Shown: piece after piece, positions 18,012 to 27,254 of the stretch
How the letters are laid out: each line of letters opens with the position of its first letter
Position numbering within the stretch: position 1 is the first letter of the stretch
NCBI GenBank assembly: GCA_024636955.1
Contig: JAGXGB010000066.1
Span: 1-61,255, forward strand
Direction of reading: 5' to 3'
Length of the DNA stretch: 61,255 nucleotides
Origin: Bacteroidales bacterium
Lineage (GTDB): Bacteria; Bacteroidota; Bacteroidia; Bacteroidales; Lentimicrobiaceae
Program-made: the position numbers and the translations under genes
The notes under the pieces: generated by a model
What the model was told of the DNA's origin: nothing
What the model saw: the letters and a program-made list of their open reading frames with translations, nothing else
Databases searched by the model: none

Positions 18012-18033
18012 AAATGCAAACATACTTGCATTT
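18012..18033. promoter_or_regulatory. Perfect inverted repeat, possible operator
   Basis: AAATGCAA-N6-TTGCATTT is a perfect 8-bp dyad in the 192-base spacer before the GNAT gene. There is no T run, so an operator is more plausible than a terminator. Confidence 0.35.
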
Positions 18034-18160
18034 AGGGCGTTTAAATCCTTAGTGACAAAGGTAAACAACCTATTAATAATTAGCAACTACCAAACATATA
18101 ACTATCAACCACCTAATAATTAACTAACAACCAAATTGATTGACATAAAAGACGAGTAAA

Positions 18161-18640
18161 TTGGATAGCATAACCGCCGTAAGGCAAAAATTATATAATA
18201 TGGTACATACAAAGTTTTATGATGAGAGAACCCGTCCGGGTATGGAAGAAAAGAAACAAATCATTGAATTCCTCTTTAAACACCTTGAGCAATTCGGTGA
18301 CAAGAAGGATGACATTGAGAAAGCTGTTGATTATGCTTTAAAGGAATCGCAATCTTTTGGCGGTTTTGTGTTGGTAGGATCAGAGGAAAGTGGTATTGCA
18401 GGAGTGGTTGTAGTAAACCAAACAGGCATGAAAGGCTATATCCCTGAAAATATTCTTGTTTATATTGCTACACACAATCAGCTAAGAGGCAAAGGCATTG
18501 GCAGGCAGCTTATGCAGGAAGCTATGGATCATGCTGATGGTAATATTGCCCTCCATGTGGAGCCCGACAATCCGGCCAAAATACTGTACGAAAAACTTGG
18601 GTTTACCAACAAATATTTGGAAATGCGCTTTATAAAATAA
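18161..18640 (+). CDS. GNAT family N-acetyltransferase
   Basis: 159 residues, with a TTG start at 18161; the in-frame ATG at 18197 would cut a helical region. GNAT motifs are clear: a core beta strand (FGGFVLVGSEESGIAGVVVV), the acetyl-CoA loop in NQLRGKGIGRQLMQEAM, and the end strand ALHVEPDNPAKILYEKLGF. The substrate is unknown. An MscS-type channel gene follows closely, probably on the same transcript. Confidence 0.85.
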   Translation: MDSITAVRQKLYNMVHTKFYDERTRPGMEEKKQIIEFLFKHLEQFGDKKDDIEKAVDYALKESQSFGGFVLVGSEESGIAGVVVVNQTGMKGYIPENILVYIATHNQLRGKGIGRQLMQEAMDHADGNIALHVEPDNPAKILYEKLGFTNKYLEMRFIK

Positions 18641-18676
18641 CAACGAATCATGGTGATTCTAATACTTTCCTTTCTT

Positions 18677-19483
18677 ATGAATCAAGTAATAGTAAATATT
18701 CAGGAATGGCTGATTCTTTATGGCATTAAGGCAATTGCTGCCGTAGCAATTTTTATTTTAGGTTGGCTTGCTGCCAAAGGCATCAGAAAAATTACGAGGA
18801 AAATCCTCCTAAAATCAAAAGTTGACAATACACTTGTTTCATTTACCAGCGGACTGGTATACATAGTTATACTTGCAATTGTGGTAATTGCGTCGTTAGG
18901 ACAACTTGGTATTGAAACTGCGTCTTTTATTGCAGTTATAGGTGCTGCCGGTCTGGCTATTGGACTGGCACTCCAGGGATCATTATCAAACTTTGCAGCC
19001 GGAGTACTTATGATCCTCTTTAAACCTTTTAGAGCCGGCGATTACATTGATACCGCAGGAACCAGTGGCGTTGTTAAAGAAATAAAAATATTCACAACAG
19101 TGCTTACTACATTTGACAATAAAAAGGTGATAGTACCCAATAATAAGGTTATGAGTGATAACATCATTAACCATACAGCCCATCCCATACGACGTGTTGA
19201 TATTATTGCAGGTGTAAGTTATGGTGATGATCTCGACAAAGTAAAAAAGGTTCTTGAATCGATACTTGCTGCTGATGAACGTATACTATTGGAGCCGGCT
19301 CCTATTATAGGCGTTAGTGAACTGGGCGATAATAGTGTCAATTTGGTTGTACGCCCATGGGTAAATACGCCTGATTACTGGCCGGTTTACCTTGCACTTC
19401 ACGAGGCTATCAAGAAAGGCTTTGATGCTGAAGGCATTAGCATTCCTTTCCCTCAGCGGGATATTCATCTCTATAATAAATAG
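18677..19483 (+). CDS. mscS: Small-conductance mechanosensitive channel, MscS family
   Basis: 268 residues from the ATG at 18677; an in-frame ATG at 18650 would add nine residues. Three membrane helices are followed by the pore helix (AAGLAIGLALQGSLSNFAAGVLMILFKPFRAGDYI) and the MscS beta domain (SGVVKEIKIFTTVLTTFDNKKVIVPNN). It releases osmolytes across the inner membrane on hypo-osmotic shock. It lies 36 bases after the GNAT gene. Confidence 0.9.
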   Translation: MNQVIVNIQEWLILYGIKAIAAVAIFILGWLAAKGIRKITRKILLKSKVDNTLVSFTSGLVYIVILAIVVIASLGQLGIETASFIAVIGAAGLAIGLALQGSLSNFAAGVLMILFKPFRAGDYIDTAGTSGVVKEIKIFTTVLTTFDNKKVIVPNNKVMSDNIINHTAHPIRRVDIIAGVSYGDDLDKVKKVLESILAADERILLEPAPIIGVSELGDNSVNLVVRPWVNTPDYWPVYLALHEAIKKGFDAEGISIPFPQRDIHLYNK

Positions 19484-19497
19484 ATTGTTTGAATACC

Positions 19498-19605
19498 ATG
19501 TTCTTCGACTCCTGGGAAACTATCTTAAGAATAACTATTCTTACTATCCTGGCCTATTTAACTTTGGTTATCCTTTTGAGAATTTCAGGAAAGCTTACTC
19601 TTTAG
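19498..19605 (+). pseudogene. Truncated DUF421/YetF N-terminal remnant
   Basis: The 35-residue frame from the ATG at 19498 (MFFDSWETILRITI ... LVILLRISGKLTL) matches the first membrane helix of DUF421 (YetF) proteins, which normally continue from GKRTL to about 150-230 residues. Here a TAG follows at 19603 and no continuation is visible in any frame. It is probably the 5' stump of a deleted gene, 14 bases after mscS. Confidence 0.6.
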
Positions 19606-19658
19606 TCGCCATGGCGGCAATGTAAGTGCTATTATTAGCATTTAAGTCAAATTTTATT

Positions 19659-19865
19659 TTAAGCAAATAACCCCCACTGCAATGGGTCACTACCGTAATT
19701 CATTGTATTAGGCGACTTAGCATAATTATATTCCATTACCTCATCACCATCATCCACAATTACTGATACAAGATTACCATTTGAAGGATCTTGTAGTATA
19801 GTTACTATGCAAAGAGAATTTCTATAGTCAACTGTTAATAAACCACTTATACCTATTGAGTTCAT
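19659..19865 (-). CDS. Possible small protein, 68 residues
   Basis: An ATG-started frame (MNSIGISGLLTVDYRNSL ... DPLQWGLFA). The composition is protein-like, but I recognise no family and see no promoter or ribosome site. It may be chance. Confidence 0.25.
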   Translation of the reverse strand: MNSIGISGLLTVDYRNSLCIVTILQDPSNGNLVSVIVDDGDEVMEYNYAKSPNTMNYGSDPLQWGLFA

Positions 19866-19997
19866 AATGTAGATGTCTAATTTTAGTTAGTTACTGATTT
19901 TCAGTGAACTAATAGGTAAACACAGTTTATTATATAATGTTGAGAAAATGTTACATAATTTCCACATTTTATCAAAATATATTTAGTTTCACTAAAA

Positions 19998-20180
19998 ATG
20001 TCCGATATCGAGCACATTTTTATGAGAATTCTACACACTCTTATATTACTAACTGGTAAACAAAGAGTTACTAAGATTGATTTTTTTGATGAGATCTTCT
20101 ATATTCTAAAGTCCAGCATCGCTAAAGGCATTGTGTCCAATGAATCCTCTGAGTGGAGTAACTTTAACGTTAACTTTTAA
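19998..20180 (+). CDS. Possible small protein, 60 residues
   Basis: An ATG-started frame (MSDIEHIFMRILHTLILLTG ...). It has an amphipathic helical look but no recognisable family, and it sits in an AT-rich spacer where chance frames are common. Confidence 0.22.
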   Translation: MSDIEHIFMRILHTLILLTGKQRVTKIDFFDEIFYILKSSIAKGIVSNESSEWSNFNVNF

Positions 20181-20196
20181 GGTAAATTACTGTTCT

Positions 20197-20204
20197 TATT
20201 TTTG
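20197..20204 (+). promoter_or_regulatory. Candidate promoter -7 element for cbpA
   Basis: TATTTTTG fits TAnnTTTG, 18 bases before the ATG at 20223. No -33 element is evident. The TTG at 20202 lies inside it and is therefore unlikely to be the start codon. Confidence 0.35.
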
Positions 20205-20222
20205 AAAACAACCTATACACGA

Positions 20223-21131
20223 ATGGCTTTTATTGATTATTACAAAGTTTTAGGCGTTGATAAGAAGGCAACGGTCAAAGATATTAAAGCAGCATATCGC
20301 AAGTTGGCCCGCAAGTATCATCCCGACCTTAACCCTAATGATGCTGAAGCAAAAAGGAAGTTCCAGGAAATCAATGAAGCCCACGAAGTGCTGAGTGATC
20401 CTGCGAAACGAAAGAAATATGATCAGTATGGTGAGGACTGGAAACATTCTGACCAGTTTGAAAGTGCAAGGCAATCACAAAGGCAGTCGTCACAAAACAG
20501 GCGGCAAACAACAGGCAGTGGATGGGCTGACTATGGGGGTTCAACGGGAGGTGAGGGATTTTCTGATTTCTTCGAGTCATTCTTTGGAGCTGGAGCAAGC
20601 GGAGGAAAGAGTAGGCAAATGAAATTCAGGGGTGAAGATTATAATGCAGAGTTGAAGCTTGAACTTGAAGATATAATAAGATCGCACAAGCAAACACTTA
20701 CAGTTAACGGTAAGAAAATCAGAATAACCATTCCTGCTAGCATTGAGAATGGTCAGACTATCAAGATTGCCGGTCATGGAGGTGAAGGTATTAATGGCGG
20801 ACCAAATGGTGATTTGTATATAACCTTTTCAATTGCTAATCATCCGCGATTCAAGCGTTTGAAAAATGACTTGTATTTAACTGTTGAAATTGGCCTATAC
20901 ACTGCATTACTGGGCGGGGAAATCACAGTTGAAACACTCGATGGTAAAGTTAAACTAAACGTTAAACCTGAAACACAGAATGGAAGCAAGATCAAGTTGA
21001 AAGGGAAAGGACTGCCGGTATACAAAAGTGAAGGACAATCCGGTGACCTGTATATCACCTTTTCAGTTAAACTTCCATCCAATCTTACTGAGGAAGAAAA
21101 AGCCTTGTTTACTCAATTATCAAAGTTGTAA
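20223..21131 (+). CDS. cbpA: DnaJ-class co-chaperone, CbpA type
   Basis: 302 residues from the ATG at 20223. An N-terminal J domain with HPD ([35 protein letters not shown]) is followed by a Gly/Ser/Gln-rich linker and two C-terminal substrate-binding domains ([57 protein letters not shown]). The DnaJ zinc finger is missing, as in CbpA. It stimulates the DnaK ATPase and holds unfolded clients in the cytosol. cbpM follows 3 bases after the stop. Confidence 0.93.
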   Translation: MAFIDYYKVLGVDKKATVKDIKAAYRKLARKYHPDLNPNDAEAKRKFQEINEAHEVLSDPAKRKKYDQYGEDWKHSDQFESARQSQRQSSQNRRQTTGSGWADYGGSTGGEGFSDFFESFFGAGASGGKSRQMKFRGEDYNAELKLELEDIIRSHKQTLTVNGKKIRITIPASIENGQTIKIAGHGGEGINGGPNGDLYITFSIANHPRFKRLKNDLYLTVEIGLYTALLGGEITVETLDGKVKLNVKPETQNGSKIKLKGKGLPVYKSEGQSGDLYITFSVKLPSNLTEEEKALFTQLSKL

Positions 21132-21134
21132 TCA

Positions 21135-21428
21135 ATGAAACCAAAAAGAAATTTAATTTCCATTGATGATTTCTGCAGCAGCTGTAATGTTGAGACATCC
21201 TTTATAAATACGCTAAACCAAACCGGCTTGATTGAAATTACAAGCGTGGAAGAGAACCTTTATATTAATATTGACCATATGCCACAACTTGAGAAAATAG
21301 TAAGGCTACATTATGAGTTGGATATTAATCTGGAAGGCATTGAGACCATTATTCACCTGCTTCACCGAATCAACGGCCTACAGGATGAAATAACGCAACT
21401 TAGGAACAGGCTTGAGCTGTATGAATGA
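21135..21428 (+). CDS. cbpM: Chaperone modulator CbpM
   Basis: 97 residues. A MerR-like helical N-terminal part (LISIDDFCSSCNVETSFINTLNQTGLIEI) is followed by a helical C-terminal part ending in a coiled coil (GLQDEITQLRNRLELYE). CbpM binds the J domain of CbpA and blocks its stimulation of DnaK. Immediate linkage to cbpA supports the call. Confidence 0.88.
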   Translation: MKPKRNLISIDDFCSSCNVETSFINTLNQTGLIEITSVEENLYINIDHMPQLEKIVRLHYELDINLEGIETIIHLLHRINGLQDEITQLRNRLELYE

Positions 21429-21537
21429 TTAACTACCCTGAAATGATTATACAAATTACTAAATCATCTAATTGAACAAGTTATTGCTTTGGTGGTTAAA
21501 TGTTCCCGAAATATATACCAGGAAAGTAAAACCTTTA

Positions 21538-22023
21538 ATGAAACCAACAATACCAATAACCCTGCTTATCTTTTTATCAGTTAATGGGTTATATGCTCAA
21601 GCAGAGCATGACCACGATAAGCATAATCATCATGACCATAGAAATGAGATTGCAATATCTAATGCGCCGGTGTGGTTCCTGAATGAAAAGGAACTGGCAT
21701 ACGGTGCGCATCTCCATTATTTAAGAGCAATACCGGGCAGCAGGTTTAGTATAGGAGTTGGCTATGAAAGAATTTTTGATGAGCATGGCCATAACACCAT
21801 AGGCCTTACTTCAAATTACAGGGCAACAGAATATTTAAGTTTCAGCATCTCACCTGGGCTGGCTTTTGAGGACAAGAATGGAACACCGAAACTAGCTGTG
21901 CACTTTGAAACATCCTATGATTTCTCGTTAGGTGACTTCCATTTAGGTCCTGCATTTGACTTTGCGTGGGATACTGAGGATAGCCATATAAGTTTGGGAT
22001 TGCACATAGGGTATGGGTTTTAG
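21538..22023 (+). CDS. His-rich outer-membrane beta-barrel-like protein
   Basis: 161 residues from the ATG at 21538, where a signal peptide starts (MKPTIPITLLIFLSVNGLYAQ). Just after cleavage comes a metal-binding-like segment, AEHDHDKHNHHDHRNE. The rest is alternating beta strands (HLHYLRAIPGSRFSIGVGYERIF, YLSFSISPGLAF, FHLGPAFDFAWDT, ISLGLHIGYGF), ending in a Phe as outer-membrane barrels do. Barrel and metal contact are inference; no partner genes are obvious. Confidence 0.7.
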   Translation: MKPTIPITLLIFLSVNGLYAQAEHDHDKHNHHDHRNEIAISNAPVWFLNEKELAYGAHLHYLRAIPGSRFSIGVGYERIFDEHGHNTIGLTSNYRATEYLSFSISPGLAFEDKNGTPKLAVHFETSYDFSLGDFHLGPAFDFAWDTEDSHISLGLHIGYGF

Positions 22024-22075
22024 AGCAATTAAAATGCTTAGTGCTTGAAAATTGCCACATAAATAAGCTCTTTAC

Positions 22076-22996
22076 CTATATCTCCGTAAGGTAACCTTGC
22101 ACAAACTTTTGATACCACATTTGCTTTAGCAATACTACCTGGTACAAAATTATTCCCAAAGCAGCACAAACTACACCCAGTATCACATCAATTACATAAT
22201 GATGACCTGAATAAACCGCTGCGAACCATATACCGGTCATAAATAGTACGAGCAAAAGTATGGGTTTACCAACTTTAGCAACTATTCCATAGTAAAGCAC
22301 AACTACAGGATAGGCACAGTGGAGTGATGGCACTGCAGCGAAAACATTGGAATTGCGGGAATAAAGAGAACCAAACACAGGGATACCAATTAACTCATCA
22401 AACCGTTCAAAGCCCGCTGTGTTTCCCGGAATACCTGCCTTGAATTCAAAGCCATACAAATCAACATACCAGGGAGGAGCTGCCGGATAAACATAGTAGC
22501 CTATGAAACCTATTATATTTACCAGCAGGAAAGTAAGTGCAAAGTCCAGATAAAGTCTTTTATTCCTGAAATAAAGGTAAAAAGCAAAGGCCAGTGGCAC
22601 AGGCATCCAGTTGAGATAGAAGAAAGCACTCAGGATATCAAGAAATTGCGTGTGATTTATAGAGAAGTATTCATTAGGTGTAACAGCAATTCCTTCGCTT
22701 ACAAAACCAAAAAGTCGTTTTTCAAGAAAGTATATCTGCGATATATCCACTTCGTTGTAATGATAATTTGGGAACATCTTCATAATGTCATACAACATGG
22801 CGAAGGCTACGAACACCGCAAGGGCAAGCATAAACCTACGGGTTTGGTTATTAACCCAGATAAAGAAGTTATACAGTATAAGTGTTACGTAGTGTTCAGG
22901 ACCCAAAACCGAGTATCGATAAATCAACACAATGTAAATAACTGATATTGCCAGGGCGATGATACCGGTTAGTTGAATGCGATTCATAAGATCCAT
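22076..22996 (-). CDS. PAP2/Aur1-type phosphatase, likely inositol phosphorylceramide synthase
   Basis: 306 residues, about six membrane helices. The PAP2_3/Aur1 signatures are YPAAPPWY (170-177), PSLHC (223-227) and SGHHYVID (263-270), supplying the catalytic His and Asp. The yeast Aur1 and Bacteroides BT_1522 type transfers phosphoinositol from phosphatidylinositol to (dihydro)ceramide. Last gene of the inositol-lipid cluster, 47 bases after the CDP-alcohol transferase. The ATG at 22987 is an alternative start. Function is inferred from motif and gene order. Confidence 0.82.
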   Translation of the reverse strand: MDLMNRIQLTGIIALAISVIYIVLIYRYSVLGPEHYVTLILYNFFIWVNNQTRRFMLALAVFVAFAMLYDIMKMFPNYHYNEVDISQIYFLEKRLFGFVSEGIAVTPNEYFSINHTQFLDILSAFFYLNWMPVPLAFAFYLYFRNKRLYLDFALTFLLVNIIGFIGYYVYPAAPPWYVDLYGFEFKAGIPGNTAGFERFDELIGIPVFGSLYSRNSNVFAAVPSLHCAYPVVVLYYGIVAKVGKPILLLVLFMTGIWFAAVYSGHHYVIDVILGVVCAALGIILYQVVLLKQMWYQKFVQGYLTEI

Positions 22997-23043
22997 CCCG
23001 ATTTTATAGAAATTGAGTTTAAAGTAAGATTAGATTGTAGCAT

Positions 23044-23730
23044 TCAGCCTTTGAGTTTATCACGACTTTTCAAAAGCCTGTTGATGGCAGTTATATTTGA
23101 TAATATGGCTACCAGTAGCATGGGTATGGTGAATATAGCAATAGTTTCAACCACGCTGAAACCATCGAGGTGAAATTTCTGATTACCACCGGTACAGGCC
23201 GAAACAATACCACAAATTATTCCAGATACACTGATTGCGACTATTCTTTCAGGGCGCTGCATCAAACCGCCTTTACACTCAACACCTACACCTTCAGCAC
23301 GCGCCCTCACATAGCTAACCATCATAGAACCAATCAGGGCCATAAAAGCGAAAATTGAAGTAAGCAGGTAACTTTGGGCAACCAGGTAATAACATATACC
23401 AAAGAACATCAGTAGTTCACTGTACCTGTCGAGGACTGAATCGTAAAGAGCGCCGAAGCGGGATGACATATTTCCTTTACGAGCAACCTGTCCGTCGAGT
23501 AGGTCAAACAGGCCGGCAAAGAGAATCAATCCACTTCCCCATCCAAGCCATGAAAGGTCATCAGGATGCCCAATTTCACCTCCGATAATGAAAACTATAA
23601 CCGCTATTATATTGATGACAAGCCCGGTTGTTGTTACCACATTTGGTGTAACTCCTGCCTTAACCATTAAGGTAACTATAGGATCAATGATGATGTATAT
23701 GATCTTTTGTGCCTCGTCTCTTAATTTCAT
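23044..23730 (-). CDS. CDP-alcohol phosphatidyltransferase, likely phosphatidylinositol-phosphate synthase
   Basis: 228 residues, six membrane helices. The complete CDP-OH-P signature is present: D76-x2-D79-G80-x2-A83-R84-x8-G93-x3-D97-x3-D101. It joins CDP-diacylglycerol with an alcohol. Next to an inositol-3-phosphate synthase, that alcohol is most likely inositol-3-phosphate, giving phosphatidylinositol phosphate in the inner membrane. The position matches BT_1523 of Bacteroides thetaiotaomicron. It lies 11 bases after the GtrA gene. Confidence 0.88.
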   Translation of the reverse strand: MKLRDEAQKIIYIIIDPIVTLMVKAGVTPNVVTTTGLVINIIAVIVFIIGGEIGHPDDLSWLGWGSGLILFAGLFDLLDGQVARKGNMSSRFGALYDSVLDRYSELLMFFGICYYLVAQSYLLTSIFAFMALIGSMMVSYVRARAEGVGVECKGGLMQRPERIVAISVSGIICGIVSACTGGNQKFHLDGFSVVETIAIFTIPMLLVAILSNITAINRLLKSRDKLKG

Positions 23731-23741
23731 AACTGTTTACA

Positions 23742-24155
23742 TTAAGCTTTAATCTTATTTGCAGGTTGGTTTATAACAAAAACGAACCTCCTTTGCATTG
23801 TGTAATTGAAGGTTAGTCCTATCATGAAAGCCGCTATTATCTTTGAAATAATATAATTGAAATTCAAGAAGTCGGTGAGCAGAAAAACAGCACTTATATT
23901 TAATAGAATACTTCCTCCCCAAATTACACTATATCTGAAGGCTTGATGATGACGTGGACCAGCTGCTTTGAATACCCATCTCCTGCCAAGTATGAAATTG
24001 GTAATGCCTCCAAGCACAGCACCAATTGATGCACTCAACAAATAGCCTAACCCACATACTTCCTTGAGGAAAATTGTAAAAGAAAAATCAATAAGTGTAG
24101 CAATAATGGCTGAAAGTTGAAACCTGAATAAAAGGCTAAAGAACCGCTTTGTCAT
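23742..24155 (-). CDS. GtrA family membrane protein
   Basis: 137 residues with four membrane helices (LSAIIATLIDFSFTIFLK, LLSASIGAVLGGITNFILGRRWVF, YSVIWGGSILLNISAVFLL, IISKIIAAFMIGLTFNYTMQRRFVF). GtrA proteins are thought to move polyprenyl-linked sugars or related lipids. Inside this cluster it may flip an inositol-lipid intermediate, which is only an inference. It starts 31 bases after pgpA. Confidence 0.88.
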   Translation of the reverse strand: MTKRFFSLLFRFQLSAIIATLIDFSFTIFLKEVCGLGYLLSASIGAVLGGITNFILGRRWVFKAAGPRHHQAFRYSVIWGGSILLNISAVFLLTDFLNFNYIISKIIAAFMIGLTFNYTMQRRFVFVINQPANKIKA

Positions 24156-24186
24156 AGTATCTATAAATTATTTATAAAGCAACCTA

Positions 24187-24714
24187 TTAAAAAGATCGTA
24201 GTTCAGGCACAAAGTAAAGCAAACCCTGCAGTACCAGGTTTGCATATACTCCTGCCAGTATATCATCGACCATTACACCGGTGCCCCCGGGGATACTTTC
24301 AGCCTTCCTTATTCCCAAGGGTTTAAAGATATCAAAAAAACGGAATAGCACAAAACCTGATATAATAGTAAACCAACTGGTTCCTGTAAAAAGAAGGCTG
24401 ATCCACATACCAGCAGCTTCATCTATCACTATTTTCGAGGGATCTTTGCCCCACTCCTTTTCAGCGATGTTGGAGCCTATAATGCCTAAAATAGTAGTAA
24501 GTACTACCATCAGAATCAGCCACAAATCAGGATTGCCTGAGAACTTTAGAATTAGGATTGCCGGGAGTAATGCCCCCAGTGCACCAGCAGTGCCTGGAGC
24601 AATAGGGCTATAGCCCAGCCCTCCCACTGTTACAATTGATTTCCAGATTATGTTAAATTCTTTACCGGGTGTTGTATTTGACATAAGATCATCTGATTCA
24701 ATTACAGAATCCAC
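24187..24714 (-). CDS. pgpA: PgpA-type lipid phosphatase, likely phosphatidylinositol-phosphate phosphatase
   Basis: 175 residues. The PgpA family pattern is clear: GLGYSPIAPGTAGALGALL at the N terminus, IVIDEAAGMWISLLF in the middle, FDIFKPLGIRKAE, and DDILAGVYANLVL at the end, with about four membrane helices. The family dephosphorylates phosphatidylglycerophosphate. In Bacteroidetes inositol clusters the equivalent gene (BT_1525) acts on phosphatidylinositol phosphate. The ATG at 24684 is an alternative start. It lies 48 bases downstream of the inositol-phosphate synthase. Confidence 0.88.
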   Translation of the reverse strand: MDSVIESDDLMSNTTPGKEFNIIWKSIVTVGGLGYSPIAPGTAGALGALLPAILILKFSGNPDLWLILMVVLTTILGIIGSNIAEKEWGKDPSKIVIDEAAGMWISLLFTGTSWFTIISGFVLFRFFDIFKPLGIRKAESIPGGTGVMVDDILAGVYANLVLQGLLYFVPELRSF

Positions 24715-24762
24715 TGATTTAGTTGTCCTCAGCTTAATGACTCAATTAAAGAAACGCATACT

Positions 24763-26076
24763 TTATTTATCTTCATAATAATCCAGACCCAGATGAGTAA
24801 TCAGGTCTTCATTCTTCAGGTGCCGCAGGGTATTTTCCAGTTTCATTAGTTGCCTGAACAGATCATGAATAGGCTTCAGGCCTTCAGCTGCCTGTGGTGT
24901 TTTAAAGAAAAATGACATCCACTCCTGAATCCCACTCATGCCGCTTCTTTTCGCCAGGTCAAGCAAAAGTGCCAGATCAAGTACAATAGGGGCAGCAAGG
25001 ATTGAGTCACGACAAAGGAAATTGATCTTGATCTGCATCTTGTAGCCAAGCCAGCCAAAGATGTCAATATTGTCCCAACTCTCTTTATTATCGCCACGTG
25101 GAGGGTAATAATTAATACGGATCTTATGATAAAGATCATTATAAAGATCGGGGTTGATTTCTGGCTCAAAGATATTCTGAAGGCTACCGAGCTTTGACAC
25201 CTCCTTAGTTTTAAAACTTTCAGGATCATCAAGCACCTCACCGTCGCGGTTTCCCAGTATGTTAGTTGAAAACCAACCTTCCACACCCAGATTCCTGGCT
25301 TTTAAACCAGGTGCAACTATAGTCTTCATAAGGGTTTGACCGGTTTTGAAATCTTTACCGCATATTGGCACTTCCATCTTTTTGGCCAGTTCAGTCATTG
25401 CAGGAAAGTCGCACGATAGATTAGGTGCTCCGTTTGCAAACGGCACTCCCGATTTTATAGCTGCATATGCGTAGATCATACTTGGTGCAATGGCGGGATT
25501 GTTATCAAGAAGTGCATCTTCAAAGGCATCGAGGCTTTGATGCACTTTACTTTCCTCAATATATACCTCTGTTGAAGCACACCATACCATAACAAGGCGT
25601 GAACAGTTATTCTTAGCCTTGAAGTCACTGATATCCTTCATCAAAGCAACTGCTAAATCCATCTTCGAATCAGCTTTTTTTACATTCACACCACTCAAGT
25701 TATGGACATAATTTCTATCAAACACCGCTTTCATCGGAGTTATTGCTGACATCTCAGCCTTTAACTCAGTAAGCAATTGTTTATCAAGCACACCTGCCTT
25801 CATGGCTGCTTCGTATGCATTATCCTTAAAGATATCCCAACCACCAAACACTATATCGTTTAGGTTGGCAAGAGGCACGAACTCATTGATCCTTGGATTT
25901 TTGCCTTCAGTTCTCTTCCCTACCCTGATATGACCCATTTGGGTATATGAGCCTATGGGTGTTGATAAGCCTTTTCTAACTGCAAGCACACCTGCAATGA
26001 ATGTTGTGGCTACTGCTCCTATACCTGGTAATAGGATTCCAAGTTTGCCTTCCGGTTTTTCGATTTCTATTTTCAT
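24763..26076 (-). CDS. ino1: Myo-inositol-3-phosphate synthase
   Basis: 437 residues, cytosolic. The NAD-binding loop is LGILLPGIGAVATTF. Further family landmarks are YTQMGHIRVGKR, GGWDIFKDNAYEAA, NGAPNLSCDFPAM, CGKDFKTGQTLMKT and NILGNRDGEVLDDP, with lysines of the active site around KDFKTGQT. It turns glucose-6-phosphate into inositol-3-phosphate and opens the inositol-lipid pathway encoded by the four genes downstream. Equivalent to BT_1526 by gene order. Confidence 0.95.
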   Translation of the reverse strand: MKIEIEKPEGKLGILLPGIGAVATTFIAGVLAVRKGLSTPIGSYTQMGHIRVGKRTEGKNPRINEFVPLANLNDIVFGGWDIFKDNAYEAAMKAGVLDKQLLTELKAEMSAITPMKAVFDRNYVHNLSGVNVKKADSKMDLAVALMKDISDFKAKNNCSRLVMVWCASTEVYIEESKVHQSLDAFEDALLDNNPAIAPSMIYAYAAIKSGVPFANGAPNLSCDFPAMTELAKKMEVPICGKDFKTGQTLMKTIVAPGLKARNLGVEGWFSTNILGNRDGEVLDDPESFKTKEVSKLGSLQNIFEPEINPDLYNDLYHKIRINYYPPRGDNKESWDNIDIFGWLGYKMQIKINFLCRDSILAAPIVLDLALLLDLAKRSGMSGIQEWMSFFFKTPQAAEGLKPIHDLFRQLMKLENTLRHLKNEDLITHLGLDYYEDK

Positions 26077-26234
26077 GGTTGAGTCTTGTATTTTGTTTTC
26101 AGTAAGAATTATTTTGTTCTCTTTTTATATCTATATCTATAACATTATTGAACCTTTTGACTGCTCTTGAATTGACGATGTTAAAATTGATGTTATGTAT
26201 CACTTTCAAAGGAAATGTGTAAACTTATCACTGA

Positions 26235-27236
26235 TCATATCCAGCCCTCTTTCTTGTACCATTCAATAGTTTCAATCATTCCGGTATAAAGATCAAACTC
26301 TGCCCGGAAGCCAAGATCACGGCTAATAGATTCATTATCATAATTCCAGTTTGCGGCTGATAATTCAGCTAATTTTTCACGATTTATTAAAGCTGGTTTG
26401 TTAGCAAAACCAGCTAATGTTTCATTTACCGCCCCTATAACCATGGCTAGCTTTACAGGAACAGGAATGTGGATGACTTTTCGCTTCAGGCACTTTGAAA
26501 CTGCCTTACCGAAGTCAAGATGGTTATAATTAGTTCCATCAGAAACAAACCATAATCTATTAATCAGTGGTGATTCCAAAGCATCATATATCACTCTGGC
26601 AAGATCTTTTACATATACAAAGGAGAGATTCTGCGGTTTTGTTCCAACCCTGAAATCTATTCCTTTGCACAGGAATTTCACGGCTCTCAAAAAGTCGTGA
26701 TCACCAGGACCATATACAGCAGTTGGTCTGATGATGATATATGGCAGTCCCGGCATCTTTGCTATATACTGCTCAGCCGCCAGCTTGCTTCTTCCATATT
26801 CTGTAAGGGGCATGGGACTATCCAATACATTGTTGTGTTCTGTTAAATTCCCATTGCATGGTCCTTGTGCTGCAATGCTGCTTATGTAAATGAATTTTTG
26901 TGGCAGTCCGGTGGTAGCTTTTAACCCCTTAATTAGTCTTCGGGTGTTCCCATAATTTACTTCATAATAATCATCCCTGTTTATTGCCCTTGTTATTCCG
27001 GCATTGTGAATAACAAAATTAAAGGCAGGCAATGATGACAATTGATGAAGCACTGATTCTTCATCTTGAAAATCAAACTCTGCTATATGAACATCTTTTT
27101 CCCTTAAGGCAGCAGTATTGGTTGATCGCCTTACGGCGACATAAACTATATAACCACGTTTAAGAGCCTCATCAGTAATAAAACTTCCGATAAAGCCACT
27201 TGCACCGGTTATCAATATAGTTTTGCTATTCTGCAT
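26235..27236 (-). CDS. Extended SDR (NAD-dependent epimerase/reductase), candidate 3-ketosphinganine reductase
   Basis: 333 residues from the ATG at 27236; three TTG codons precede it in frame. The N-terminal Rossmann loop is ITGASGFIGS, the catalytic pair is YGRSK, and RPTAVYGPGDHDF marks an extended SDR. BT_0972, reported as a ketosphinganine reductase, belongs to the same broad family. Between a ceramide-synthase-like gene and the inositol-lipid genes, a sphingoid-base or ceramide reductase is a good hypothesis. A sugar or sterol epimerase is the alternative. Confidence 0.82.
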   Translation of the reverse strand: MQNSKTILITGASGFIGSFITDEALKRGYIVYVAVRRSTNTAALREKDVHIAEFDFQDEESVLHQLSSLPAFNFVIHNAGITRAINRDDYYEVNYGNTRRLIKGLKATTGLPQKFIYISSIAAQGPCNGNLTEHNNVLDSPMPLTEYGRSKLAAEQYIAKMPGLPYIIIRPTAVYGPGDHDFLRAVKFLCKGIDFRVGTKPQNLSFVYVKDLARVIYDALESPLINRLWFVSDGTNYNHLDFGKAVSKCLKRKVIHIPVPVKLAMVIGAVNETLAGFANKPALINREKLAELSAANWNYDNESISRDLGFRAEFDLYTGMIETIEWYKKEGWI

Positions 27237-27254
27237 CAACAACAACGTCCTTAA

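Larger units (their letters stand above)
19606..20222. other. AT-rich spacer with weak small ORFs only
   Basis: This 617-base stretch between the DUF421 remnant and cbpA holds no convincing gene. Two short frames, listed separately, are the best candidates. The segment 19870-20000 is very AT-rich. It may be scar sequence left by the deletion that truncated the DUF421 gene. Confidence 0.5.
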
